The position numbers were made by a program, and so were the translations under genes. A model generated the notes under the pieces. That model was given only the letters and a program-made list of their open reading frames with translations. It was not told the DNA's origin and ran no database searches. This document shows, piece by piece, positions 1-10,072 of a stretch of DNA of 21,863 nt. The DNA comes from Lindgomyces ingoldianus (Eukaryota > Ascomycota > Dothideomycetes > Pleosporales > Lindgomycetaceae). How positions within the stretch are numbered: the stretch's first letter is position 1; the number at the start of each line of letters is the position of its first letter. Where the stretch lies: assembly GCF_010093535.1 (NCBI RefSeq), contig NW_022985175.1:1319582-1341444 (forward strand), written 5' to 3'.

Positions 1-65
1 TGTCAAGACAGGAGGAACGCTTGACGAAAGCTGCTACATAGTACGAGCAATAAGCTCGAACAGTA

Positions 66-175
66 TGTTGCTGCAAATTGCTGCATGTTGCAGCATTTTG
101 CAACAAATTGCAGCATGTTGCAGCAAATTGCAGCATTTTGCAACATTTTGCAACAAATTGCAGCATGTTGCAAGC
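66..175. repeat. 10-bp tandem repeat, about 11 units
   Basis: Eleven consecutive 10-bp units fill this stretch. The consensus is NNTTGCAGCA, with the first two bases alternating among TG, AA and TT, and some units reading TTGCAACA. The period is close to one DNA helical turn. It can be translated as a Cys/Gln/Ala-rich peptide on the plus strand, but nothing suggests that it is translated. It may be a minisatellite or a subterminal array of a transposon lying partly outside the window. What is seen is the periodicity; the origin is unknown. Confidence 0.9.
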
Positions 176-1611
176 TGGTCGCGCATAGGGCTAGTGCGCG
201 AGGGACTCAGACCGGAAAAACAAAAGCCGAGCAACACGAGCAGAGCAGAAAAAAGGATCGATAAATCAATACAATCAATCATCATCCCATACATCATATC
301 CAAACCCATCATTCATCTCAGGAAGCCCAGAAACAGTGCTTCAATCTGACACAGGTTAACCTTTCTAAAAGGTTTCCTGTATAATAGATTAATTAATTAG
401 TGAGCTTTTCTTATAACTCTAAAAAACTAGTTTATTTTATAAGCTCTATAGAGCGGTACAGCTTTAAAAGTTAATAGGGTAACATCTTAAAACTGTGCGT
501 TAGGCGATGAAACACGGTACAGGCAGCAAGAGCCATACCAATAGCTGAGGGACTATAGTAAAGACAGTAGGAGCTGTTATGGTTTATGGCGGAAGATTTC
601 TGTATCAGGAATGCGACAAAAATTGGCGGCGCTGCTGGGCGAGCACGTGCCGAGCATATGCACCAAAGAACGACGAGATCCGAACAGACCGGGGGAGCTG
701 TGTGTTTGCAGTTATAGAGCTCTCCAAGCTCTAGTCGCCTGATACGACTTTCACCTGCTGCTGCCTAAGCTAGTGGTAGACTTAGGTCACATGACAGGTT
801 CACTCAGTACTATATAAACCCTTAGTTACCCTCCTGTAGCAATCAATCCAGTTCCTAGTGCCCTGGTGCTCCCAAAAGCTTCACCATAAACTCTACACTG
901 TGCCTTACGTAGGGTAGAGGGTGACGTTGGATGAAGATTTAATGCCATGCCAGAGGCTGCGGGGTGTTCAAGGGCAGTGCGCGGACGAGGGTGGCAGCCC
1001 AGTGTTTCTACAGACACCCAGCTACACCTTGCCACGGGCGGAGATTCGCAGCGAGTGGGATGCCGTACTGTAGGCAACGGCAGTTGCTTAACCCCTCTTG
1101 ACTTCTAGCGAGCGCGCTATGTAATAACGAAGCTGAGAGGGGCACTTAGGCTGCCAACTAGTGAGCGTGAAAACTTGTCATCAGCTCTGACTGTGATTGT
1201 GATGGCCCGAGGGCAAACAAATTGGCACGCCTGTTGTGTCGATAGACCCGCAATGCGGTAAATGCGACCAGGGGTTGCCAGTGGATAGTTGCTACTCCTA
1301 TTGCTCATTACTAAAGCTGAAGCGAGTTACCAACTTCACCTAGCAGCTGGAGTTGCCCGGGCCAGGCGGAGTTGATCAACCAAGACATGCGTTGTTACTC
1401 GAATTGACGTCTCACGTGCATGTGCCTGTAAGACTTCGCCCAGCGTCGGATGATCGTGTGTCCAATGATAGCAAAGTGTCATTTTCACTCAGTAGACTTT
1501 GTGCCGCGAACCCATCGCATGAGGCATGTCGTGGCTTGACGTTGCTTAGCAAAACCCCACACGCCGGTTTGGCAACCAGGTTTGGTCATCAAGGGGAATT
1601 TCTCTCTTTAG
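176..1611. other. Stretch without a recognisable gene
   Basis: No ORF here resembles a protein family I know. Positions 350-480 are AT-rich and rich in TA, like mildly RIP-affected DNA. The rest has ordinary base composition with many short ORFs on both strands, as expected by chance. A TATA-like ACTATATAAACCC lies near 809-821, but no gene follows it that I can support. The stretch may contain old transposon debris. Confidence 0.5.
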
Positions 1612-1953
1612 CCGACTGGTGATTACCGATATGTATGTCTGTGGCGTGGTCGGCAAGGCAGTCAATACCTGGCGTATCTTAAGAACAACAAGGGTAAGCT
1701 GGGGAAGTGTTGGAATTATTTTGGGGGCCCTTATTGTCAGATGGCTTTCGTGGCGATATTGGAAATACCGGGCGAAATCGCGCCAAGCTTTCTTGGTCAA
1801 AACCCGGCTTGGTCGTCTCGGAAGATTTCCGCCCGAGCATCTCGCGCATCCACACTGCAATTTATCTTACAGTTGCTATACGTTTGTGTCGATTTCTACA
1901 TGGAGACCTTGAAACGTATCGTTAAGCCTCTGGAGGCTGCCATATCTGTTTAA
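1612..1953 (+). CDS. Unassigned open frame, possible gene fragment
   Basis: An open frame of 113 codons runs from just after a TAG at 1609 to a TAA at 1951-1953. The only ATG that could start a sizeable product is at 1741, giving 70 aa. The upstream part of the frame contains a basic stretch (residues KNNKGKLGK) followed by an aromatic and Cys-containing stretch, and the C-terminal third is predicted by eye to be helical and hydrophobic. I do not recognise the family. Overlapping frames of similar length exist on both strands, so it may be a chance ORF or a relic of a longer gene. Confidence 0.2.
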   Translation, partial: PTGDYRYVCLWRGRQGSQYLAYLKNNKGKLGKCWNYFGGPYCQMAFVAILEIPGEIAPSFLGQNPAWSSRKISARASRASTLQFILQLLYVCVDFYMETLKRIVKPLEAAISV

Positions 1954-1993
1954 TTGTAGTTGCTAAGGCAGAGAGTAGCTATGGGGCCAGCCA

Positions 1994-2070
1994 GAGGCAA
2001 CATCGTTCCTCTGACAGGTGATACTTGCTCCTAAGAACAGTGCAAGTGTGGACTGGCGAGATGTTGCCTC
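1994..2070. repeat. 11-bp inverted repeat
   Basis: GAGGCAACATC at 1994-2004 is matched by its reverse complement at 2060-2070, with 55 bp between the arms. It could be a remnant of transposon ends or chance; no gene is attached to it. Confidence 0.5.
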
Positions 2071-2287
2071 ACATTATTTTCAGCGCCGAGAATCGGCACA
2101 ACATGCCGGAGACACAGATTCTTGCAACACTAGTGGGCGGTCCAAATGCGAAAATGTGTTAAAGCAAAGGCAGGAAACATCCGTACTTGTGATTAGGTTT
2201 CTACGCCCCACGCTAAATACATTTTTTGTCAGGGCAAAGAACAACAGTCCAGGGTATGGATCACCATGCATCATTGCTTACCGAATA

Positions 2288-2356
2288 CGGAAGTGCTTCG
2301 CAAAAGTCAGGGTTGGTGGCCAGTGCGCAGCCACCAAAACGCCTCTTCCTAATAGG
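2288..2356 (+). repeat. Left terminal inverted repeat of the Tc1/mariner-type element
   Basis: Pairs with 9551-9618 in reverse complement. A 51-bp core (2293-2343) matches 9563-9613 with a single T/C mismatch; similarity continues less exactly on both sides, with one small indel on the inner side. The core itself holds a short hairpin, GGTGGC and GCCACC separated by 9 bases. Confidence 0.9.
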
Positions 2357-2479
2357 GTACAAGACTCTTAGCAGATGCTCGAGGGTAAATTATAGTCACG
2401 AAGCTCTATTAAAACACTATATTTTTGTATAGAATTAAGCTCTTCTGTAGGAATTTTCTAATAGATTTGTTATAAAGCT

Positions 2480-3717
2480 TTTTCTTCTTAGTACTTATTA
2501 CCTCTATTTAGAGTAATAATCTTTTAAATATAGTAGGGGATTCTTTTAAGCTACCTCTAGATTTGCTACTATTTAAGCTTCCTCTACTACTTCTTCTAAA
2601 CCTTTTCTATCTTTATAGTACCTTAAAGTGCTATTATTAAAGTTGTTTGTTGTTTCTTCTAAGGATATAAAAGTACAATTACGTTAAAGCTAAAAGAGTT
2701 CTTGTAATAGAGTATATAATTAACTCTCTTAATTAAGTAGAGCTTTAATTAGTACTAGTTTCTATAAAAGAGTTCTATGTTCTCTTAAATAATAGCCTCT
2801 AGGCGTCTCTTTTAGCACTATTATATAAAGAGAAGAAGCTTTAGTTTAAGAATCTCATTTTAGTATTACTACTAATTAATATAATTGTTTAAACTTCTAG
2901 TTAATTAACAGTGTTTAGCATTCTATTTTTATACTAGTTTAGGCTCTTTTACAGCTCTTAACCTAACTCTTTTTATTCTACTACTAAGCTTTTATTTCTT
3001 CTTTAACGTTGCTAAAGACTTGTTTAGTTTCTTTACTTTTTTAAAAGATTTTTTTTCTATTATACTTTCTCTACTGTATAGATATAAAGGGCCTTTGTAG
3101 TTGTATAAAAAAAAACCTTAAAACATAAATTTACTATACTCTTTCTATCTCTTATGTATGCAGGTTCTATTATATTTCTCTACAGGTTATCTTTAAATCT
3201 ACATAGAACCCTTCTAGCTACTATAACAATAGAGATTTTGTTGCTATATATAACATTCTTGCTATTCCTCTAAGCTCTAGTGCTGGTGTTTAAGGCAGAA
3301 TTCTAACAAATTCTTCTTTATCTTTTAGGTAAGGCTAAGCTTTTAGAGTAGCTTAACGCTCTTAAATCCCTGCGTAATTAGAGACCTTAACTAGTAGAGT
3401 AGTTAACCTCTCTACCCTGTTGTTTAAGCTCCTATCTAAGCTGCATTATTAACATTTCACACCTATTTTAATCCTTCTGTATAGTGACAGTGGTGAGGGA
3501 GTCAAGTGAGGGAGTCCTCTTAAATAGAGCGCTAGGCTTAGAGGTGTCTTTAAGATGTTTGTTAAGCAGGGCTTCTCTAGGTTTCCAGCCTCTATCCTTT
3601 GCGTGTTGGATAATCTTTCTCTGTATACGCTCTTAGACTCTAGTAGTTGCCGCGACTGCTTTAATTGAGGCTCCTCTATTAGTATAGAGCGCAACTATCT
3701 GAGCTCTACTTGCTAGG
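2480..3717 (-). pseudogene. Tc1/mariner-type transposase (DDE superfamily), RIP-inactivated
   Basis: Read on the minus strand, this is a nearly full-length but dead transposase. Positions 3717 to about 3480 encode an N-terminal helix-turn-helix region (starting with residues like RAQIVALY) with few stops. Further down, the frame shows residues matching the DDE_3 catalytic domain of fungal Tc1-like transposases: a stretch like LEFCLKH near 3290, KEYSKFMF near 3130, and degraded versions of the catalytic Asp region (about 2776-2795) and of the SPDLN..E motif (about 2676-2703). Many codons are stops made by G-to-A or C-to-T change, and at least one frameshift lies near 3330-3370. The extreme N-terminus was separated by the retrotransposon and sits at 9388-9480. 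The family call rests on remembered motif order; no search was run. Confidence 0.8.
3713..3717. repeat. Left target-site duplication CTAGG
   Basis: CTAGG immediately precedes the left LTR and recurs at 9383-9387 right after the right LTR, a 5-bp duplication as made by LTR-retrotransposon integrases. Confidence 0.93.
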
Positions 3718-4035
3718 TGTCACGATTATGCACGAGTAAGGTTATAGAGCTTCGCGGAGGTCTAGTTCAATTACTACGTGAGGTATCATAGTAGGTACAA
3801 GACGTTGTGTGAGGAACAAGAAGGTTTAAAAGGAAATTAGTAATTAAATACTTAGCTTAGAAGTCTAAGCGCTTTAGGTATAAATTAAGCCTGTTTTAGG
3901 TTTAGTTAGTGTTAAGGCAATTTATGCTTAAGTTTATGTCTATGTTATGTTATGTTTATGTTAGACGTGCACTAATAATACTCTAGTACATGTCTAATAC
4001 AGTTATGTCTAGGATCTAGGGAGGATACTGTGACA
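3718..4035 (-). repeat. Left LTR (3' LTR of the element)
   Basis: 318 bp, aligning without gaps to 9065-9382 with 33 differences by my hand count, every one a transition. In its right (inner) half this copy carries the T/A state at almost all differing sites; in its left (outer) half it keeps C/G. Confidence 0.95.
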
Positions 4036-4038
4036 GTA

Positions 4039-4049
4039 CCCCCCCTCTT
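4039..4049 (-). other. Polypurine tract of the retrotransposon
   Basis: Seven C followed by TCTT on the plus strand, that is AAGAGGGGGGG on the minus strand, three bases inside the left LTR. This is the expected place for the polypurine primer of plus-strand DNA synthesis and fixes the element's orientation as minus. Confidence 0.75.
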
Positions 4050-4899
4050 ATTAGGAAGGGAATCCTTTACATTAGTAGTTCTAGCATTAGGTTGTCTTTG
4101 TCAGGGTACAGGTTTAGTTTAGATGGGTATTAGGCGTGGAATTAGGTTACTGTAGAGTTCTCTTGCAGGGCTTTTGCAGGTTCCTACAACAGTTTGTTAT
4201 ATCTAGTCTATTTTATAAAGTATTTATAGATACGTTTCTTCTTATTAAACTAGATCTGTTTAATGTCTTCTACAACATATTCTAGTTTGTTGTTTATAAT
4301 AACAGGTTTAGGTAGCAGGTTTAGCTGTCTAGGTAGATAGTTAGATTTAGGGGCTGCTTAGCGCAGCAACAATACATGGAACACAGGGTGTATCTTTATG
4401 CTGTTAGGTAGGATTAATTAGTAAGTGTGTAATAAGACTATATAGGCTACTATAAAGGGGCTAAGGTTCTTCTAATTAAGTTTTTTTAATTATTAGTTTA
4501 TTTAGATATTTCTAGTGTCTAGCTAGACCTTCTTGCCAGCTGCATACGCAGGGGCAGGAGTTTAAGATTAGTTTACGTACTCTTGTTAAAAAGCTTAAGC
4601 CTATGTAAGCTCTTTATAAATATATTTAAATATATTTTAAATCTTATTAATAAGTCTGTTTATGTCTGTTACTTGTACAGATTAATAAGTTAGTTAAGGG
4701 GTATTTAAAAGTAGTTTAAATTCTATTTAAGGGTAGTATCTATAGTTTACTAAAAATAGAAATACTTATGTTAATTTAAATGTTATGTTATTAGCTTTAA
4801 ACTATGCTATAGCTAACTATTTTACTTAGTTGTCCTACTAGTAGTTTATGTACACTTATAAGACTTATTCTATTACAGTGTTTGTGTTCTTAGTCTAGC

Positions 4900-6700
4900 T
4901 GTTAGTCTCTAGGTAAAAAGCTGTAGATAGATAGAGGACAATTTAGAGCTGTTTACAGAGTTTGTCCTAGAAGGCTAAGACAAACTGCGTACCTCTGTCT
5001 AATATAATTATGTCAGGCAGGCTATAGTAAACCTATATGTATTAGTAGAATAACTAGGCTATATTAAGGGCAGTTATAAAGGAACATAGTATTAGGTGTT
5101 AATACTTAGTTAAGCAATTAACAACTACTATAATATTTATGTACCCTTTAGATAGGGGTAGGTCTATAATAAAATTAATTAATATGTCTTTTTAAGCTTG
5201 TTTAGGGATTAGAAGTAGTTTAAGCAGGCTATTGTACCTTTCTTAAGAGGCCTTTACTTTACAGCAAGTATAGCAACATAATATGTATTAGCGTACAGTA
5301 TAGAACATGCAGGGCTAGTAGTACTCTCTCTGTAGTAGGTTAAGAGTCTTTCCTCTGCTTAGGTGTCCTCTAACAGGCGAGTTGTGTATAATTTAGAGTA
5401 GTTTAATTCTTAGTTTGTTAAAATTAAAAATTATAAGTTAGTTATAGTAATATAGCTTACTATTTTAGTTTTTATAGTTAGCTAGTGTTACCTTCTTTAA
5501 CTAACTAGCGCTGTTTTAGAGCAGGTCTAAGGTTTCTTAGATAAATTTATTATTTAGATACTTATTAGTAATAATCTAATTAATTATCTAATTTATTTTG
5601 TTTAAGTTAAGGTCTAAAAATAGCTTAGGTTAGAGCAGAGTTTAGTGTTAAGCCTTTTACGCTTCTTCTTAAGCAGAGATGTCTTAGGATTGCCTTATAA
5701 GGGCATCTAGTTTCCCTCTATCTTAACTAAAATAATAAGTAATCTTAAAATTAAAATAAAATAAGTATTTAAACTAATAGGCTTGTTAGTAGCTAAGTTA
5801 TTTTATAGTTGTAAAGTACTATAAGTTCTTGTAGTTAGATAGGACCTATATTAGATGCGCTGCACCTTCTAGTTTAGGTTGCTATTGTTTAAAGCAGTGT
5901 ACTATAGTAAGCAATTCCTTGTTATAGATCTTATAATTACCTTCTGCAGGACTTATTCTTTTTAAGAAGTATGTAATAGGCTTAATAGTCCTATTTAGCT
6001 TAGTCTAGGAGAGAACTCCTGCTACTATGTAGTCTAAGGCATTAGCTTCTATAAGTATTAGTAGTTTAGAGTTAAAGTAGCAGAGTATTAGGGCTTTAGT
6101 AAAGGCTTTCTTTAGCTAGTTAAAGGACTATTAGCAATTTAGGTTAAAGTTAAATTAAACCTCTTTTTTAGTAAGTGTAATTATAGGGCTTACTAGCTAT
6201 AAAAAGTTGTTAATAAATTATTAGTAGAAGTTAGCAAATTTTATAAAGGCTTAAACATTCTTTACATTTTTTAGGTATTGCTAATCTAGCACAGTCTAAA
6301 CCTTAATAAGGTCTATTTAGATGCTATCTGTAGAGATTACATATCCTAAATATGTAACCTTTAATTAGTAGAACTTGCATTTGTCTATGTTAAGTTATAA
6401 ACCTACTTCTTCTATAGCCTTTAGCACTAGGCGTACATGCTATTTGTGCTCTAAAAGGCTATTGCTGTAGATTAGAATATTGTTAATATACGCAGTGTAG
6501 AACATGTCTAGGTAGGGTTAGAGCAAGTTGTTTACAAAATATTAAAAAGTACTAGGCGTGTTAGCTAAGCTAAAGGGCATTACTAGGTACTTAAATAGTC
6601 TGTATTAGGTCTAAAACGCTGTTAGCTACTTATTGCCTTTTACTATTCTTAGCTTATTAAAGGCAGCAATAATATCTAACTTTATAAAATACTTTACTTT
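4900..6700 (-). pseudogene. Retrotransposon pol remnant (reverse transcriptase and integrase)
   Basis: Minus-strand translation shows a reverse transcriptase segment at about 6570-6690 (LDIIAAFNKLRI followed by residues like FKYLVMP, with stops where Trp and Arg are expected). The catalytic box at 6473-6490 reads YINNIL where the family has Y-x-D-D. An integrase core lies at about 5080-5230, with residues like FIIDLPLSKG and LTKY in the expected order; the Asp expected just before it reads Asn. All the changes noted are G-to-A on the coding strand or equivalent, as RIP produces. Gag and protease should lie between about 7300 and 9060 but I could not resolve them. The protein is certainly not made. 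Confidence 0.85.
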
Positions 6701-9064
6701 ACTTAGTTAGCTTAAAGTTTTTTATAAAAAGAGAATTAAGTATTAGTTCTTAATAGTAACAGTGTTTAGTCCTTAGTAGTTAACATAGAATTAAAGCCTA
6801 CTCCTAGGTTTCTTTACAAATAGTATAAGTAACACTACTAGTAAGAAGCTAGCTTAAATAAACCCTTTCTTTAGGTTCTTGTTAAGGTATTTTTAAAGCA
6901 CTTTTAATTTATTTAGTAACATTCTATACAGTGGCCTATAACTAGGTTGTTTACTAGGCTTAAGGGTTATCTAGTAATTGTACAGATGTTGTATTAAAAG
7001 CTTATTAGACTTGTCTTAGAAAAAGACATGCAACAGGTTATAGTAGTCTTAAAAGACTATTATCTTTAGGTTAGTGTGTTTTTAGGGAGCTAAAGCTTAG
7101 TCTATATTAGAAATTGTAACTGCGTAGATTTTGTAATCTAGTTATAGAGCTAGGGTTATAAATAAAGCAGGTCCTATGTAGCAGATGTCTATCTGCTGTT
7201 TAAGTCCTAGTTTATGTCTAAATTAGGTAGGTAAAGGTTCTTTAAAGGCTTCCTCTTCTTTAAGTTTAAGTAGTTATTAAATTATTTTATATAGCCTATT
7301 TTAGTAAAAGGCCTAGCTTATTAGCCTTGCTTAGGTAGTTCTTCTTTAGGTTATTAAAAAGTAAGTCTAAAAACCTTTTATATTAAGTGCTATTTAAGTG
7401 TTGTTTAGATGTAAGTGTAAGCATATATCTTAGCATTAAAAAGAGTTAAAGTTTAGAACTTACTCTTAGTAATTAAAGGCAACCTTGTGCTAATACAGCT
7501 ATAGTTGTTCTAGAATTAGGTTATAACATCTTATGTTTATTACATAGAGTTTAATCTACTCCTTATAGTGTTAGTAAGTAATTATAATAGTTGTAGTATA
7601 AAAGATAGAACCTTTTTTAAGTTATTTTCTATTAAATCTAGTTAGGTAAATTATTTAGGTAAGCAGTGTTAATTAGAGATTTAGTTTATGCGCTAGTTTT
7701 TTATTAATATAACTTATGCTGTTTACTTTTAAGTTAATAAGAGCTTATATTAAGGCTAATATAGTTTTTTATTATAAATATATAAGAATATTAACTTAGT
7801 ACTTCTAGTTATTAGTAGGGGACTTAGCCTATAAGTTAGCAGAGATCTAGTGTTAAATTAGTCCTAGGGGGCAACTTAGCCCTAGGACAAGCCTTTTTAC
7901 AGGCTTCTACTGCTATAGCTGCGGCTATGTTAAGAGTAGCAAAGGGGATTAAAGCTTAAATACAAGTTAGAGCCCTTATAGAAATAAGATTAAAACAGTA
8001 AGAATCTTTAATAAGTACTAGTAGCGCTACTTATGTAGACTTAAAAAAGGGGAATAAAGCAGTTTTAGAAAATATAACTATGCTTACTACACTTAAAACA
8101 TTAACTTTTCTTTCTGTAATTTTTATGCTTTTTAGAACTAACTAAAGCATAATTTAAATTAATTTTTATTATATTAGGGTCCTTATTTACAACTGCGCTA
8201 GTTTAGGGGCGTATTAGGGCTTGTACAGGGAGGAACCTTATGTTATTATTATAGGTAGTAATTAGGTTTACATACGCGTTAAGGTTGTTTAGAAGAGGTT
8301 CTTCTACTATAGCGCGTTACAGTTTAGTTAAAAAGGAGTTATATAAGGCTATAATTAGACTTATCTTATTTAGGCCTGTATTAGATGCAAGTTAGTAGAA
8401 CTTAGCAAAGTGTAAAGTAAAGCTTTTTTTTTCTTGTTATAAAGTGTTTAGGTAACTTAGGGCTGTTAACTTTTTATTTAGGTCTTTATAAGTTGCTTAC
8501 AGGAACGCTATAAATTAGTCTAAGTTAATAATATCTTTATCTATTAGTAAGTTAATTAAGGCTGTTATATTATAGTTAAGTTAAAAGTAGGCATATAGTA
8601 ACTAAGAGTATTTAAAGAGAAATTAGTCTATGTTTCCTTTAAGTTTATATTAGAGCTTGTGTAGGAAAGAAGGTAGGTCTTTCTGTTTTCTATTAAACAG
8701 CAGGGGATTAGGGAGTTAGTTAGATTTTATTACTAAGTTAAAAAAGTTACAGGTTGTAGGCAGTGTTAGGCAGGAGGGAGTTAAGCTATCTCTAGACTTC
8801 TAGGTAGGCTTTAAGGCTAGTAAGTTCTTAGTTTCTACTACTATAATAAAAGTTAAGGTAAAAATAGACTACTTAATAGTGCAAAGCTATTTTTTAAAGT
8901 CTTTTTAAAAAGCTTTAAAGCTTGCAATGTAGCAGCTTTCTTATAAAGTAAGCGCTTTTTAGAAGGCTTCTTAGCTTACTCTAATAGCTTAGAGTTATGC
9001 AAGTACTAAGCTTATTAGATTAGATTTAGAGGCTATTCTTAGCTAAGGTTTTAACACAACGTAA

Positions 9065-9382
9065 TGTTATAATTATGCATAAGTAAGGTTATAGAGCTTT
9101 GCAGAGGTCTAGTTTAATTACTACGTAAGGTATTATAGTAGGTACAAGACGTTATGTAAGGAATAGAAAAGTTTAGAAGGAAATTAGCAATTAAATACTT
9201 AGCTTAGAAGTCTAAGCGCTTTAGGTATAAATTAAGCTTATTCTAGGTTTAGTTAGTGTTAAGGCGATTTGTGCTTAAGTTTATGTCTGTGTTGTGTTGT
9301 GTTTGTGTTAGACGTGCACTAATAATACTCTAGTACGCGTCTAATACGGTTATGTCTGGGATCCAGGGAGGATACCGTGACA
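9065..9382 (-). repeat. Right LTR (5' LTR of the element)
   Basis: 318 bp partner of 3718-4035. Its left (inner) half is the RIP-converted one, including the terminus TGTTAT in place of TGTCAC, while the right half keeps the presumed original bases and ends in GTGACA. It would carry the element's promoter on the minus strand. Confidence 0.95.
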
Positions 9383-9387
9383 CTAGG
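9383..9387. repeat. Right target-site duplication CTAGG
   Basis: Second copy of the 5-bp duplication flanking the retrotransposon (first copy at 3713-3717). Confidence 0.93.
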
Positions 9388-9480
9388 TTAAAATACTTTG
9401 CTTCTATAATTCTCTTAAAATGATAATGTTAAGTTAATAGAGGCTACTTAAGGATGTCCTCTTTATAGGAAATGTTTTCT
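9388..9480 (-). pseudogene. N-terminal tail of the interrupted Tc1/mariner transposase
   Basis: Read on the minus strand and continued past the retrotransposon with one CTAGG copy, this stretch stays in the same reading frame as the helix-turn-helix segment that resumes at 3712 (residues NLAS then RAQIV). The insertion therefore hit the coding sequence near its 5' end. No clear start codon was identified, and a stop lies upstream in one frame. Confidence 0.6.
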
Positions 9481-9550
9481 ACATACAAATCCTCATATTA
9501 CAGCGCATCGCGCATAAAGGAGCGGTACCTGCAGTTGCTCGGGTCTCCTG

Positions 9551-9618
9551 CCTAATTAGGAAGGCGTTTTGGTGGCTGCGCACTGGCCACCAGCCCTGAC
9601 TTTTGCGAAGCACCACCG
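9551..9618 (-). repeat. Right terminal inverted repeat of the Tc1/mariner-type element
   Basis: Reverse complement of 2288-2356 (51-bp core 9563-9613 with one mismatch). Unlike the interior, it has normal GC content and marks the end of the AT-rich island about 450 bp before the ABC transporter start. Confidence 0.9.
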
Positions 9619-9620
9619 TA

Positions 9621-10072
9621 AGACATCTTTAGTTGAACAACCATGAATCCTGCTTGAATCCCTCGGATCATACCGCTCAACGAATGCTAAGCTTACCTGG
9701 TGGCTAACGGTTTTAGCCGCACATGTGAGGATGCCAAGACGCGTGTCCCCTTCCTGCTCAGCCATTTTCGCATGAGCTTTAATTCTAGCTTTATGATATC
9801 CTCCATCCCATGTCCTAGTGCAAGCTGTCCAACAACGTGTCTTACAGCCTGATTCAAGCGCAAGACAAATTTCCTCAATACAACATATAAGGTGCGAGCG
9901 ATTATTTTTAGTTCCAGCCACAGGCTTTGCTTGGTCGCATTGATCTGTCGGTAGGTACTACTCCTGTTTGGACTGTGACAACGACCTGTCTACTCCTCTC
10001 ATCCTCTGGTCTTGCGTCGCAATTACGACGATATTCAGCGAAGGCAAACCATCCCCCTTACCGCCACTTCCA
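9621..10072 (+). promoter_or_regulatory. Upstream region of the ABC transporter
   Basis: 452 bp between the transposon end and the transporter ATG. ORFs on either strand look like shadows. A TATA-like CATATAAGG lies at about 9884-9892, some 180 bp before the ATG, and a pyrimidine-rich stretch around 9990-10015 could be leader. No recognised operator was found. Confidence 0.35.

Larger units (their letters stand above)
3718..9382 (-). mobile_element. Ty3/gypsy-type LTR retrotransposon, RIP-inactivated
   Basis: A complete 5665-bp element with 318-bp LTRs at both ends, flanked by CTAGG duplications. Both LTRs are bounded by TGT...ACA, with a TGTCAC/GTGACA inverted terminus that is intact in the left copy. 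The coding strand is minus: a purine-rich tract sits next to the left LTR on the minus strand, and reverse transcriptase then integrase remnants follow in that direction (RT at higher coordinates than IN), which is the Ty3/gypsy order. The interior is AT-rich, with CA/TG strongly depleted in favour of TA, and no frame longer than about 60 codons survives. A primer-binding site next to 9064 was not recognisable. Insertion interrupted the transposase gene of the surrounding Tc1/mariner element. Confidence 0.93.
2286..9620 (-). mobile_element. Tc1/mariner-type DNA transposon, RIP-degraded, carrying a nested LTR retrotransposon
   Basis: Inverted ends of about 68 bp at both sides and a degenerate minus-strand DDE transposase define a DNA transposon. 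Leaving out the 5670-bp insertion (LTR element plus one target-site copy), the element is about 1.66 kb, a normal Tc1/mariner size. A TA dinucleotide borders each end (2286-2287 and 9619-9620), fitting the family's TA target. The outermost 5-6 bases of the two ends do not pair perfectly, so each boundary is uncertain by a few bases. The AT-rich, RIP-mutated part of the window (about 2390-9480) lies wholly inside it. Confidence 0.8.

Noticed and set aside
1839..1848. Second tox-box-like match ATCTCGCGCA
   Set aside because: It is not upstream of any gene I can support and such a match is expected by chance in this length.
3449..3694. 81-codon minus-strand ORF
   Set aside because: It lies in another frame over the helix-turn-helix part of the dead transposase; the transposase frame is the meaningful one.
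7890..7930. Plus-strand CYSCGY stretch resembling a gag zinc knuckle
   Set aside because: It is on the strand opposite to pol and lacks the His and last Cys at the right spacing, so it is probably coincidence.
2302..9602. hAT-type ends (CAGGG start with 8-bp duplication)
   Set aside because: The bases outside CAGGG are themselves part of the inverted repeat rather than a direct duplication, and the transposase remnant is Tc1/mariner-like.
9556..9921. 121-codon minus-strand ORF
   Set aside because: Its C-terminal part is simply the transposon inverted repeat translated, and the same peptide appears from the left repeat (near 2285-2360). It is not a gene.
9968..10072. N-terminal extension of the ABC transporter
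   Set aside because: The open frame starts at a TTG; the first real ATG is at 10073 in a good context, and family proteins begin about there.
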